This document shows, one piece after another, positions 26,307 to 34,965 of a DNA stretch of 64,000 nt. The DNA is taken from contig NZ_LT900217.1 of NCBI RefSeq assembly GCF_900199375.1, positions 558,001 to 622,000 on the forward strand, given 5' to 3'. This stretch comes from Gordonibacter urolithinfaciens. Lineage in GTDB: Bacteria; Actinomycetota; Coriobacteriia; Coriobacteriales; Eggerthellaceae. The notes under the pieces were generated by a model. The model did no database searches. It was not told the DNA's origin and saw only the letters and a list, made by a program, of their open reading frames with translations. Position 1 is the stretch's first letter. Every line of letters starts with the position of its first letter. The position numbers and the translations under genes are program-made.

Positions 26307-27689
26307 TCAGGCGGCTGAGACTATCCAGATCATGGAGCCGTAGGTGAAGCCGGAGTCGCCGGAGGCGATGACGGCGTCGAGCAGGGTGCGCATGCCGTAG
26401 TCGGTGAAGGTGCCGTGCCAGACAAGCTGGGTGCCCATGTCGCCGGCGGCGAGGATGACGGGGCGGTCGAACGTCACCTCCAGGCCGAGCGGTGTGAAGC
26501 GGGCGTCCTGCACGAACGTCGTGGCGCCGCCCTGGGTGGAGAGCGACCACGAACCGCCCGGCAGGTCCATGTCGGAGCGCTTGAGGCGCGCACCCGTGAT
26601 GGCCACGGCGCGCTCGGAGCGGTTCGCCACCATGACAGGGATGGTGGCGCTGTTGAGGTCGTCCTCGCCCAGCATCATGGAAACCGATGAGGGGATGGTG
26701 ATGTTGACCTGGACAGCCTCTTCCTCGGGGGCGTCCGGCGCGGCGGAATCGGCTTCGGGCTCGGGCATTTCCTCCATCGGAGCGAGGGGCTCGTCGCTTT
26801 CAGGCAGCGGCGCCTCCACAGCGTCCTCGGCGGGATCGTCAGCGGGCTTGTCGGAGGGGTCGTCGGCGGGAGCCTCGGGGTCGGCCGGCTCCTCGACCGC
26901 AGGCAGCCCGGGCGCGTCGGGGTTCACGAGCGCGCGGCCGTCGAGGTCCCACGCGTAGGCGAGCACGTTCTCGTCCGTGCCACGGTAGACGGTGGACAGC
27001 GGCTCGTCGGGCGGCTCGGCGAAGCCAAAGCACTCCTCGAGGATCGCATCGTCAGCGAACGCGAGATCGTCCGGCAGCTCCACGAGCTTCGGGCAGTCGA
27101 AGAACGCGCGCGTGAGGTCCTTGACGTCGGCGGGGACGTTTGCGACCTCCTCGAGGTTCGCGCACCCCTCGAACCAGTGCGCCAGGCTGGCAGGCTCCAC
27201 CGCGTCGGCGAACACGACGCGCTTGATGTCGTCTGCCACGCCATCCGCAAGCCACGGCACCTCGTCGGCACTCTCGAACGCGAGGGTATCCCCCGCCCCG
27301 TCCACGACGAACGTCCCATCATCCCACAACTCGGCAACGACCGCCGCAGTCTCGTCGAGCCCGATGGGCCAGGCGTTCTCGTACTCGGGAACGGTAGGAG
27401 TTGAAGGGGGCTCGACCGGAGCGGTTGGCATTGCAGGTTTAGTCGAGGGAGTTGCGACGATCACGTTGTCCTTATCGTCGACGAGAATAGGAGCTTCGAC
27501 GGAATTCGTCGCATCGGATGCAGTTTCAGAAGTAGCTTCCATCGAAAAAGACATTTCGCCAGAAGTCGCCTTCGAAGCAGCAAACGAGTAAGTTGCCGGC
27601 CACAAATTGAAAATCAGAAAGAGGCAAAGTAGCAAAGCCGCACCCTCTACGGATGCGGCTTTGCTAAAGATGTGTCTTAATGTCCTCAC
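26307..27689 (-). CDS. Exported acidic surface protein with repeat-free linker and C-terminal beta domain
   Basis: A 460-residue protein. A signal peptide (residues 1-38, core GAALLLCLFLIFNLWPATYSFA) is followed by a Thr/Pro-rich stretch, a central region with surface-protein-like segments (DDIKRVVFADAVEPASLAHWFEGC, the pattern of BspA-like leucine-rich repeats), a long Asp/Glu/Pro linker and a C-terminal domain starting ITIPSSVSMML. That domain resembles the mature part of the neighbour at 27724 (TSVSVAL, ending near W-x-V). No LPXTG motif is present. It starts at a GTG at 27689. It is the last gene of a three-gene unit. Confidence 0.7.
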   Translation of the reverse strand: MRTLRHIFSKAASVEGAALLLCLFLIFNLWPATYSFAASKATSGEMSFSMEATSETASDATNSVEAPILVDDKDNVIVATPSTKPAMPTAPVEPPSTPTVPEYENAWPIGLDETAAVVAELWDDGTFVVDGAGDTLAFESADEVPWLADGVADDIKRVVFADAVEPASLAHWFEGCANLEEVANVPADVKDLTRAFFDCPKLVELPDDLAFADDAILEECFGFAEPPDEPLSTVYRGTDENVLAYAWDLDGRALVNPDAPGLPAVEEPADPEAPADDPSDKPADDPAEDAVEAPLPESDEPLAPMEEMPEPEADSAAPDAPEEEAVQVNITIPSSVSMMLGEDDLNSATIPVMVANRSERAVAITGARLKRSDMDLPGGSWSLSTQGGATTFVQDARFTPLGLEVTFDRPVILAAGDMGTQLVWHGTFTDYGMRTLLDAVIASGDSGFTYGSMIWIVSAA

Positions 27690-27723
27690 CTAGTCCGCCC
27701 AGCAAACTGACGCTGTACCAGAG

Positions 27724-28293
27724 TTATGCAGCAGGAGTAGCACTAGGGATGCCGACAGTCCAGACAAGATGGAATGGAGTGATTGCCTTATTTTCGTTTT
27801 CAGCTGTCATATTCTTCATAACCAACTCAGTAATAGAGCAAGTGAGACCAGAGGTCGGATCGATAACTCCAGGCGTATCGAACGTTTTCGCCGTCTCAGT
27901 GATCCCGCTAATCTCGAAAGCTCCAGAAGCATCACTACCTACCTGAATTTTTGCAGCAACCGCATTTTGAGCAGTCATGCTTGCTTGACCAGAAATAGTG
28001 AATCCGTCCTCCTTTACTGCCTTTACGCTTTTCACAACCACCTGATACGGGCCTGTTACAGTGAAGTTCATATCGCCTTTGGCGTTTAACGTTCCGTCGT
28101 TTTTCAAAGCAACCGACACGCTAGTTGGGACCGAGGCAGACAACTGAGCTGAGGGAGTCGTAACTTCAACGTTTGTGTTGTTGTCCGAATCCGCCCCGAA
28201 CGCCGTTCCCGCACAAAGTCCCGTCAGCATCGTGGCGGCGCATACGCCTACCAGACCCCGCTTGATGTAGTTGAACCGGCTCGTCTTCGTCAT
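27724..28293 (-). CDS. Small exported protein with WxL-like or surface beta domain
   Basis: A 189-residue protein with a signal peptide ending at TAFGA (about residue 34). The rest is a single beta-rich domain: PTSVSVALKNDGTLNAKGDM and so on, ending HLVWTVGIPSA. The ATG at 28293 follows AGGAAAGGGAAAG; an upstream in-frame extension lacks a signal and a ribosome site. GC is clearly lower than the window average, and it shares a domain type with the next gene. It is likely cell-surface or secreted; function unknown. Confidence 0.7.
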   Translation of the reverse strand: MTKTSRFNYIKRGLVGVCAATMLTGLCAGTAFGADSDNNTNVEVTTPSAQLSASVPTSVSVALKNDGTLNAKGDMNFTVTGPYQVVVKSVKAVKEDGFTISGQASMTAQNAVAAKIQVGSDASGAFEISGITETAKTFDTPGVIDPTSGLTCSITELVMKNMTAENENKAITPFHLVWTVGIPSATPAA

Positions 28294-28364
28294 GATACTT
28301 TCCCTTTCCTGATGTGCCCTTACGTTGTCTGACATGCTCTGACTATCTCTCGTCGAAGGTTGTC

Positions 28365-29105
28365 TTAGCCTTCGACGCGTAACGTGATCTCGGCGGCCGC
28401 TTGGCCGGTCTTCTTATGCGTCTCGCGGTCATAACCTGTGAACGTGGCCACGGCGGCGTACTCTCCGGGCTCCAGGTCGCGCGACAGCTTGATGTTCTGG
28501 ATGTGCTGGTCGGGCGCGATGGCGCCGGACTCGTAAACCGTTTCTTCGGTATCCTTGAGCGTGATGGTCACCTTCTGGTCCATCGGGTTCGCAGCGATGT
28601 TCTCGATGCGCGCCTCGCCCTCGGACGCGCCGTCGGGGAACGTGATGACGGCGGCGATGGAGATGTTCATCATGCCCTTCGCCACCTCCTCGTTCAGGGC
28701 GGCTTGGATCTCTTCCTTGGACTTGCCTTCGAACTGGCCCTGGGCGGCATTCGAGTCGAACCAGTCCTCCACGGCCGGCTGCTGCGTCAGCACGACGCCC
28801 GCGGTAACGGCGGCAGCCACGGCTACCACGGCCACCAGGCCGGCGAAGACGTGCTTGGACATCCCGAGAATCTTCCCGGTTTTCTTGGCCGTCTCGACGG
28901 CAGCGTTCGTTGCAGTTGAATGAGAGTCAGAAGCCCCGGTTTGGGAGGCCTGTTCGGCAGATGTCGAATCAGGAACGGCACCCGAACCCTGCTTGCCCGC
29001 GGCACTATCGGCGGTGTTTCCGCCATCCGCCTGGTGCGAGGAAGCATTCAGTTCGGTGTCGTCTACTGGAAAGCTCTGCGTGCTCTGGCTGTCTTGCTTG
29101 CTCAT
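28365..29105 (-). CDS. Membrane-anchored surface protein, unknown function
   Basis: A 246-residue protein. A polar, Ser/Thr/Gln-rich N-terminal region of about 88 residues precedes one hydrophobic segment (HVFAGLVAVVAVAAAVTAGVVL). The outer part begins with AVEDWFDSNAAQG and ends in an Ig-like module (LKDTEETVYESGAIAPDQHIQ; GEYAAVATFTGYD) of a kind seen beside small WxL-like proteins in Firmicutes surface cassettes. The ATG follows AAGGGGTTATACGT. First gene of the unit, behind a strong promoter. Confidence 0.65.
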   Translation of the reverse strand: MSKQDSQSTQSFPVDDTELNASSHQADGGNTADSAAGKQGSGAVPDSTSAEQASQTGASDSHSTATNAAVETAKKTGKILGMSKHVFAGLVAVVAVAAAVTAGVVLTQQPAVEDWFDSNAAQGQFEGKSKEEIQAALNEEVAKGMMNISIAAVITFPDGASEGEARIENIAANPMDQKVTITLKDTEETVYESGAIAPDQHIQNIKLSRDLEPGEYAAVATFTGYDRETHKKTGQAAAEITLRVEG

Positions 29106-29158
29106 ACGTATAACCCCTTGGTCCGGTTCGCATGCTGAGGCATGGAACTTAGTAAGCT

Positions 29159-29187
29159 AAGATACGACAGGGGGGTGGCGAAGTCAA
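29159..29187 (-). promoter_or_regulatory. Promoter of the surface protein cassette
   Basis: On the minus strand, -35 TTGACT (29182-29187) and -10 TATCTT (29159-29164) are separated by 17 bases. It lies 54 bases upstream of the ATG at 29105. Confidence 0.65.
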
Positions 29188-29276
29188 CCGAGACCGGATA
29201 CAACGATTATTCTATTTTCGGCATATAGGCAGGTAAAATCCCAGTAGAACACGCATATTTATCAACACGCATGCAC

Positions 29277-30221
29277 CTAGAAGAACACCCGCGCCGCATG
29301 CTCGTAGAAGCCTTCCCGCTGGTAGCGCAGCAGTACCGTGGGGGTGTCGCCGCGGCGGACGTAGACGCGGCGCACGGGGCGCTCGAACTCCAGCAGCTCG
29401 CCGTCGACGAACAGCGTGGCCTCGCGGGTGTCGGCGTTGTGCGACAGGTCCATCTCCACCACGTCGTTGGACGCCGTGACGATGGCGCGCGAGTGCAGCG
29501 TATGGGGCGCGAGCGGCACGGCCACGAGACCCACGAAGCCCGGCGACACGAGCGGCCCGCCGGCCGAGAGCGCGTAGGCCGTGGAGCCCGTTGCCGTGGC
29601 CACCACCAGGCCGTCACCGCGCATGTCGGCGATGTGCGCACCCGAGATGCTCAAGCCGAAGTCGATGATGCGGCCATGCGCGCCGCGCGTCACCGCCAGC
29701 TCGTTGAGCGCGAAGAACGTGCGCGCATCGCTTCCGCAGGGGAACCCGGATGCGGAGGGCGCCCCGTCGGGCCTTCCCTCTTCGTCGGGACCGTCTGACA
29801 TGAGGTCGTCGTCGCCCCAGCGGTCCCGCTCGCCCTCGCACACCACGTCGATGCGCAGGTTCGTGCGCTGTTCGGCCACCACGTCGCCGGCGAGCGCGGC
29901 GGCCACCACGGCCACCACCCCCTCGTCGCTCGTGTTCGCCAAGAAGCCCAGGCGGCCGAAGTTCACCCCCAGGATGGGCACGCCCGACGTGCCGATCTGG
30001 CGCGCCGTGCGCAGGATGGTGCCGTCGCCGCCCAGCACCACGGCCATCTCCACCCCGTCGGCAAGCGCCGCGTTCAGCCCTTCGTGGTCGCCGCGGCACG
30101 ACAGGTCCGACGAGTCCACGAGCGTGTAATCCGCTCCCTGCGTGGCCAGGTACGTGGCCAGCAAAAGCGAGGCGTCCACGGCCTTCGAGTTGGAATTATT
30201 GCGTACGATGAGGATGCGCAT
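29277..30221 (-). CDS. nadK: NAD kinase
   Basis: A 314-residue ATP-NAD kinase making NADP. It has the GGDGTILRTAR motif with the catalytic GGDG, NFGRLGFLA, LNELAVTRGAHGRIIDF (NE motif), and GDGLVVATATGSTAYALSAGGP. A hydrophilic insert of about 35 residues (near 137-172) is longer than in most homologues. It is transcribed divergently from murJ, with a 66-base gap. The ATG at 30221 follows GGAAAGAAG. Confidence 0.93.
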   Translation of the reverse strand: MRILIVRNNSNSKAVDASLLLATYLATQGADYTLVDSSDLSCRGDHEGLNAALADGVEMAVVLGGDGTILRTARQIGTSGVPILGVNFGRLGFLANTSDEGVVAVVAAALAGDVVAEQRTNLRIDVVCEGERDRWGDDDLMSDGPDEEGRPDGAPSASGFPCGSDARTFFALNELAVTRGAHGRIIDFGLSISGAHIADMRGDGLVVATATGSTAYALSAGGPLVSPGFVGLVAVPLAPHTLHSRAIVTASNDVVEMDLSHNADTREATLFVDGELLEFERPVRRVYVRRGDTPTVLLRYQREGFYEHAARVFF

Positions 30222-30287
30222 GAGGGTCTTCTTTCCGGGTTTGCTATGATGGGCCATTATATCCGATGCGCAAGAAAGCGTCCGTCC

Positions 30288-32409
30288 ATGTCCGACAAGC
30301 TCGCACGAGCTCAACATACGCGCGTTGCCGAGCCGACACCAGCCCCCACGCCCGCTTCTCCGACCGCCCCCGCCAAGCGCGCCGCGACGCCGTCGCATGC
30401 GCGCGCGGCCGATCCGGGCTCGACGTCGGAGATACGCGTGGGCGGGCGGCATGCGGGTCTCGACCGCACGGCCATCGCGGCCGCCGTGGCGCAGCAGGTC
30501 GTTCCGCGCCCGGAGCCCCGGCTCGACCCTGCCAGCGCGAAGGCCCGCCTGCGCGGCGCGGCGCCCGGCGAGACGTCGGAGATACGCATCGGCGGAAACC
30601 ATGCCGGTCCCGACCGCACGGCGCCGGCACGCGACCCCTTCGAGCCCCAGACGCCCGACCCGCGCGCGGCGGCGCGGGCTGCGGCCGTGGCGAGCCGCCG
30701 CGCCGAACGGGCGGCCTTCCCCGGCTCGACCTCCGAGCTGCCCATCGTCAGCAAGCACGCCGGCGTGGACAAGACGGCGCTCGCGCGCACGGACGATGCC
30801 GCGCAGGGCGACGCGGCCGCCGTTGGGTCGTCGGCCGCGCTCATCAGCGTGTGCACCATGGTTTCGCGCGTGCTGGGCTTCGTGCGCACCTGGACCATGG
30901 CCTTCGCGCTGGGCTCAACGCTGCTCTCCAGCTCCTACCAGGTGGCCAACAACCTGCCTTCCCAGCTCTACGAGCTGGTGATAGGCGGCATCCTGGTGAC
31001 GGCGTTTTTTGCCGGTGTATATGTCGGTGAAGAAGAGGCTCGGGCAGCAGGCGGGCAACGAGTACGCCTCCACCCTGCTCACCATCGTGGTGGTGCTGCT
31101 GGGCGCGGTGTCGGCGCTCTGCATCGCGTTCCCCTCGTTCTTCATCTACACGCAGAGCTTCTACTCCGACCAGCGCGAGATGGCGCAATCGGTGTTCTTC
31201 TTCCAGTTCTTCGCCATCCAGATCGTGTTCTCCGGGGCCACGGCCATCATATCGGGCCTGCTCAACGCTAACCGCGATTACCTGTGGTCGGCCATCGCGC
31301 CGGCGGCGCAGAGCATCGTGGTCATCGTGTCGTTCCTGACGTACGCGGCGCTCGCGCCGGGCAACCCCGACGCGGCGCTCTACGTCATAGCCATCGGCAA
31401 CCCGCTGGGCGTGTTCGTGGCGCTGGCCATCCAGCTGCCGGCACTGCGCCGCAACGGCATCAGGCTGCGCCCGCGCATGAACCTGCGCGACCCGGCTCTG
31501 CGCGAGACGCTCTCGCTGGGCGTGCCGGCACTGTTCGTCATGGTATGCTCGTTCGCGGTGGTGTCGGTGCAGAACGCGGCGGCGTACAGCTTCGCCGACA
31601 ACGGGCCTTCCATCCTGCTGTACGCGCGCCAATGGTTCACGCTCCCCTACTCGTTCTTGGCCGTGCCCATTACCACGGCCATGTTCACCGAGCTGGCCGA
31701 CATGCAGGCAGAGGGCAACGCCAAGGGCGTGAAGCGCGGCATCGTGAGCGGCACGAACCAGATACTGTTCTTCATGATCCCCTTCGCGCTGTACCTCATG
31801 GTGTTCTCGCTGCCGCTCATCACCGTGTTCCGCGCCGGCGCGTTCACGGCGGAGAACGTGGCGTCCATCGCCTCGTACATGAGCGTGCTGGCGTTCGCGC
31901 TGCCGGTGTACGGCGTGAACACGTACCTGCAGAAGATATTCTCGAGCCTGCGCAAGATGGGCGTGTTCGCGGCGTTCAACTTCGTGGCGGGCGCCGCCCA
32001 GGTGGCGCTCACGATGTTCGGCGCGTCGCACGCGGAGAGCTTCCCCATCGAGATCATCGCCGTGGGCGAGGTACTGTTCTACGTGGTGGCCGACGTGTGC
32101 CTGTTCGCGTACCTGCGCCGCCGCCTGGGGCCGTTCGGGCTGCGCTCCACGGCGAAGGCGTTTCTCGTGGCGCTGGTGTTCGGGGGGCTGGGCGCGGCGT
32201 CGGGCGGCGGCGTGCTGTTCGCGCTCACGACGTTCGTCGGGCCGCTGTCCGGGTCCATCCCGCAGGCGCTCGCCTATGTGGCGTGCGGTGGCCTGGTGTC
32301 GCTGGCGGTGACGTTCGGCCTGGCCATCAAGCTGCACGTACCGGAAGCGGCGTTCGTTGGCAACATCGTGGGCAAGGTGGCCGGCAAGCTGGGGCGCGGC
32401 CGGGCGTAG
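30288..32409 (+). pseudogene. murJ: Lipid II flippase MurJ/MviN with a one-base frameshift
   Basis: A polytopic MATE/MOP-fold protein that flips lipid II. The first frame runs from the ATG at 30288 to GGILVTAF. Then a run of six T (31005-31010) shifts the frame; with five T it continues ...AFLPVYMSVKKRLGQQ and is open to 32409, for about 707 residues. Everything after the shift is intact (14-helix core, e.g. YARQWFTLPYSFLAVPI). MurJ is usually essential, so a sequencing or assembly error is likely, though a recent mutation or slippage is possible. An unusual cytoplasmic N-terminus of about 180 residues carries three 50-residue-spaced repeats (residues 43-64, 93-114, 145-166). Confidence 0.8.
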
Positions 32410-32427
32410 CGCGTCTCGGTACGCGGC

Positions 32428-33660
32428 CTACCCGCGGCGTTTGCCTGCCGCCGCAGCCACGACCGCCGCCGCGGCTGCGGCGGAGCCGGCGGCTGCGATT
32501 GCCCCGAGCCCCCAACCGGCCGCATCGCTCGTTGCGGCGAGCTTCTTGGGGGCCGGGTAGTACCTCGATGCAGGCACCGACGTCGACGCCGGTGCAGCAG
32601 AGGGCGCGCCCGACCCGCCCGTCGGCGGAGCCGAGGCCGGCTCGGGCTGCGGCGCGGGATCGGGCAGCTTCTCGAACCGGGCCGTTACGGTCAGGTTCTG
32701 CACGATATGCGAGAAATCGACATCCCATCCTGTGAAGCGATAGCCTTCGGGGGCTTCCACATCGGGCGCGGTTGCTGCGCTGAACAGCGGCACCTCCTCG
32801 GTGGCGAGCACTTGGCCCTCCCAGCCTGCGAACGTCACCGTGCGCGTGGCGGTGATGAGGAATGAGCCGTCGTCCTGGAGCGTGCCCACGCGTTCGCCGT
32901 CCTCCACGATGGCGGTGTCGCCGCCGTTCACGAACAGGTGGTCGAGCGTCATGAGCTCGGAAAGGCGCGTCGCCCCGAACGGCGCCACGATGGTGTTCGA
33001 CGTGTAATCGCCGCCCACCGAGTAGCCCAGCACCCGCACGGGGGCGCCGAACACGATATGCGAGAGATCGAGGGTGCCGCCGAAATGCGTGATGTTGCTG
33101 AGGCTGGCTCCCGGCTCGAGCACGAGCGTGGCTCCGGCCCAGATGGACATGCTATAAGCGCCGCCCGTGAGCGTGACAGTGGCCGAGGGCAGCAGGTCAA
33201 GGGGAAGCGTGGCCTCGGCGATCGTGACGGAGCCGGGGCCGCTCACGTTGGCAGGCCGCGTCAGGTCGAACGCCTGCACCTCGTTGCCGGCACCGTCCAA
33301 GCGAAGCGCCGTGACCCCGGCGAACGAGAGCGTGCCGATGCGCACGCCCGAGCCCACGTTGATCGCGCCCACGCCCGCGGCGATCCGCACGTCGCCCATC
33401 GCCGCCGAGGCCGGGTCCGCCATGCCGGCGATGGTCACGCCGTCGCCCGTGACGGATAGCACCGCGCCATCCCACGCGTAGGCATCGGCGGGCCCCTCCA
33501 CATCGAACGGCCCTGCCGGAGCGGCGTCGGCCTGGCCAGGGGCAAGCGCAAAGAGCACCGCGGCAAGGGCGCAGACGACGATCGCAAGCGTGAGCGCACG
33601 ACGGCGCGGCTGCGGCTCCGGCGCGCGGAATCGGGGCGGGACGAGGGTTTCGGCGGGCAT
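32428..33660 (-). CDS. Secreted, C-terminally anchored surface protein
   Basis: A 410-residue protein. A signal segment, LTLAIVVCALAAVLFALA, ends at ADA (about residue 46). The mature part is beta-rich, built of short Gly/Ala/Thr-rich strands. Near residue 330 is an InlB-type B-repeat end (EGYRFTGWDVDFSHIVQNLT). A Pro/Ser/Ala linker leads to a C-terminal hydrophobic helix and KRRG, a sortase-like sorting tail without a recognisable LPXTG. It probably decorates the cell wall. There is no evident operon partner. Confidence 0.7.
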   Translation of the reverse strand: MPAETLVPPRFRAPEPQPRRRALTLAIVVCALAAVLFALAPGQADAAPAGPFDVEGPADAYAWDGAVLSVTGDGVTIAGMADPASAAMGDVRIAAGVGAINVGSGVRIGTLSFAGVTALRLDGAGNEVQAFDLTRPANVSGPGSVTIAEATLPLDLLPSATVTLTGGAYSMSIWAGATLVLEPGASLSNITHFGGTLDLSHIVFGAPVRVLGYSVGGDYTSNTIVAPFGATRLSELMTLDHLFVNGGDTAIVEDGERVGTLQDDGSFLITATRTVTFAGWEGQVLATEEVPLFSAATAPDVEAPEGYRFTGWDVDFSHIVQNLTVTARFEKLPDPAPQPEPASAPPTGGSGAPSAAPASTSVPASRYYPAPKKLAATSDAAGWGLGAIAAAGSAAAAAAVVAAAAGKRRG

Positions 33661-33800
33661 GGGGTCACTCCTATCGCATCGGTTGATGCGACGAGCCTAT
33701 CACCTGCGCCCGACATCGCCCCACCCATCCGCCAGCCTGCACTCAACGGTAGCAAGGCCGTTGACCTGGCGAACGCACAACGAGAACCCGATGCTCCCGC

Positions 33801-34013
33801 TTACTTTCGGAAGGGAGCCTCGGGGGATTCAGGCGTGGCGGAAGCGCCAAGGGCACCAGGCGTCCCGGGAGCTTTGGGGGCTCCGGGAGCACCAGGGGCT
33901 CCCGGGGCACCAGGGGCTCCCGGGGCACCAGGGGCACTAGGAGCCCCGGGAGCGCTTGAGCTGCCTGCGCCTTCGGGATTGTTGACTACCGGGGTCGACG
34001 GTCTGAAGCACAT
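33801..34013 (-). CDS. Collagen-like mini-protein with MCFRPS N-terminus
   Basis: A 70-residue product: MCFRPSTPVVNNPEGAG and then about 13 GAP/GXP triplets, ending ATPESPEAPFRK. The ATG at 34013 has AAAAGGAGGTTTTCCC, one of the best ribosome sites in the window, so the gene is real despite low complexity. From memory, short proteins starting MCFRP(P/S) sit near oxidoreductase genes in gut anaerobes and often carry zinc-ribbon cysteines; here the only cysteine is Cys2 and a collagen-like tail takes the place of a ribbon. It lies downstream of the molybdoenzyme and ferredoxin genes. Function unknown. Confidence 0.7.
   Translation of the reverse strand: MCFRPSTPVVNNPEGAGSSSAPGAPSAPGAPGAPGAPGAPGAPGAPKAPGTPGALGASATPESPEAPFRK
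33882..33950 (-). repeat. 18-bp tandem repeat coding for GXP triplets
   Basis: Near-identical units of GGGGCTCCCGGGGCACCA follow one another, each coding two collagen-like triplets. The unit is in frame, so copy number can change without a frameshift. Confidence 0.65.
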
Positions 34014-34110
34014 GGGAAAACCTCCTTTTGAAATGAAAGCAGCCTGTCCTCGCCGCTTTCCCTGTTCGCTATTGTAGGGGCGGATGCCATGCAGAACATG
34101 ACCCTGCCTG

Positions 34111-34141
34111 CGTGGTTTACCCCACCCTATCGCACGGTGAG
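34111..34141 (-). promoter_or_regulatory. Candidate regulatory site A, upstream of the MCFRPS gene
   Basis: GTGGTTTACCCCACCCTATC followed by CGGTGAG. The first part closely matches site B at 37851 upstream of the molybdoenzyme gene (GTGGTTTCCCCAGCCTATT). It lies about 100 bases before the ATG at 34013. Confidence 0.4.
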
Positions 34142-34153
34142 AAGAGGGGCGGT

Positions 34154-34453
34154 TCAAGGGGTGGCACGATGCTGACCGGGAGCGATAACGGGCACCATAC
34201 GAGGAGAAAGCGCTCCTTTCACGAGCTCTTCCTCCATATGCACGGCGTTGGCGGGGCAGATGCGCAGGCACGCCCCGCACCCGCCGCACACCAAGGCATC
34301 GTCCACATAGGCACGGCGCGCGTCCGCATCGTAGCCGATCACCTTGCCCAAAGGGCAGCAGCGCATGCAGAGCTTGCAGCCCACGCACAGGCCAGCATCT
34401 ATCGTGATGCGCTTTCGCGAAGTGAAATGGGTTCTGAGAGGTCCGTAAGCCAT
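34154..34453 (-). CDS. Small 2x[4Fe-4S] ferredoxin-type protein
   Basis: A 99-residue electron carrier with two cluster motifs, CVGCKLCMRCCP and CGGCGACLRICP, separated by a short linker, as in bacterial-type dicluster ferredoxins. It has no signal or membrane segment. It lies 46 bases downstream of the PQ-loop-like gene in the molybdoenzyme unit, so it is a good candidate electron donor for that enzyme. The ATG at 34453 follows GGATGGATGA. Confidence 0.85.
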   Translation of the reverse strand: MAYGPLRTHFTSRKRITIDAGLCVGCKLCMRCCPLGKVIGYDADARRAYVDDALVCGGCGACLRICPANAVHMEEELVKGALSPRMVPVIAPGQHRATP

Positions 34454-34499
34454 TCATCCATCCAGTCCTACGGCAAGCCGCACGCCGCAAACGCGGTGT

Positions 34500-34811
34500 C
34501 TAGCCGTCTTCCAACGCGCACGCCGCCTGCGCCTCGCGTTCCTTGTCGCGCTTCGAGTTGATGAAGTACAGCACGATATCGGTTCCCACGAAGCAAAGGT
34601 TGATCACGTAGAACACCACCACGTAGCTCAAGGACGTAGCCATGAACTTCGAGGTGATTCCGCACAGGTAGGCGCAAAACGATATGCTCAAGAACAGTAG
34701 GCTCTTGCCTTTCGCCGTTTTCGAGCGGATCGATTTCACGATGGAGGAAGGCCAGGCGATACCGAAGCCCACCAGAAACAGCATCTCGAAGAATTGCGAC
34801 CAAAACGTCAT
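34500..34811 (-). CDS. Small three-helix membrane protein, PQ-loop/SemiSWEET-like
   Basis: A 103-residue protein with three predicted membrane helices (FFEMLFLVGFGIAWPSSIV; LLFLSISFCAYLCGITS; YVVVFYVINLCFVGTDIVLYF). The first loop, SIVKSIRSKTAKGKSL, resembles the PQ-loop signature of SemiSWEET-type transporters, with Trp-Pro in place of Pro-Gln. The ATG at 34811 has GGAGGAG seven bases upstream. It may move a substrate or product of the adjacent molybdoenzyme, or anchor it; both are inference. Confidence 0.65.
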   Translation of the reverse strand: MTFWSQFFEMLFLVGFGIAWPSSIVKSIRSKTAKGKSLLFLSISFCAYLCGITSKFMATSLSYVVVFYVINLCFVGTDIVLYFINSKRDKEREAQAACALEDG

Positions 34812-34965
34812 GGGACGTCTCCTCCCCCGCCGCGGTGCGTCCGCGCTCACCGTGCCGCCACGCGCTGTCTTTCAACGCTCCGTCGAGGGGGCGCCAGCAC
34901 CAGCTGCCGTCCCCTCGGTTCCACTCGTTACGGGAGCGAACCACCTCTCCCGTCCCGACAGCCTG

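Noticed and set aside
31005-31010. Programmed ribosomal frameshift in murJ
   Set aside because: The shift needed is +1 (or -2) on six T, with no rare codon, stop or heptamer of a known slippery type; an indel is more likely.
33835-34077. Collagen-like ORF on the plus strand opposite the MCFRPS gene
   Set aside because: The repeat is open on both strands because of its composition. Only the minus-strand frame has a strong ribosome site and a sensible N-terminus.
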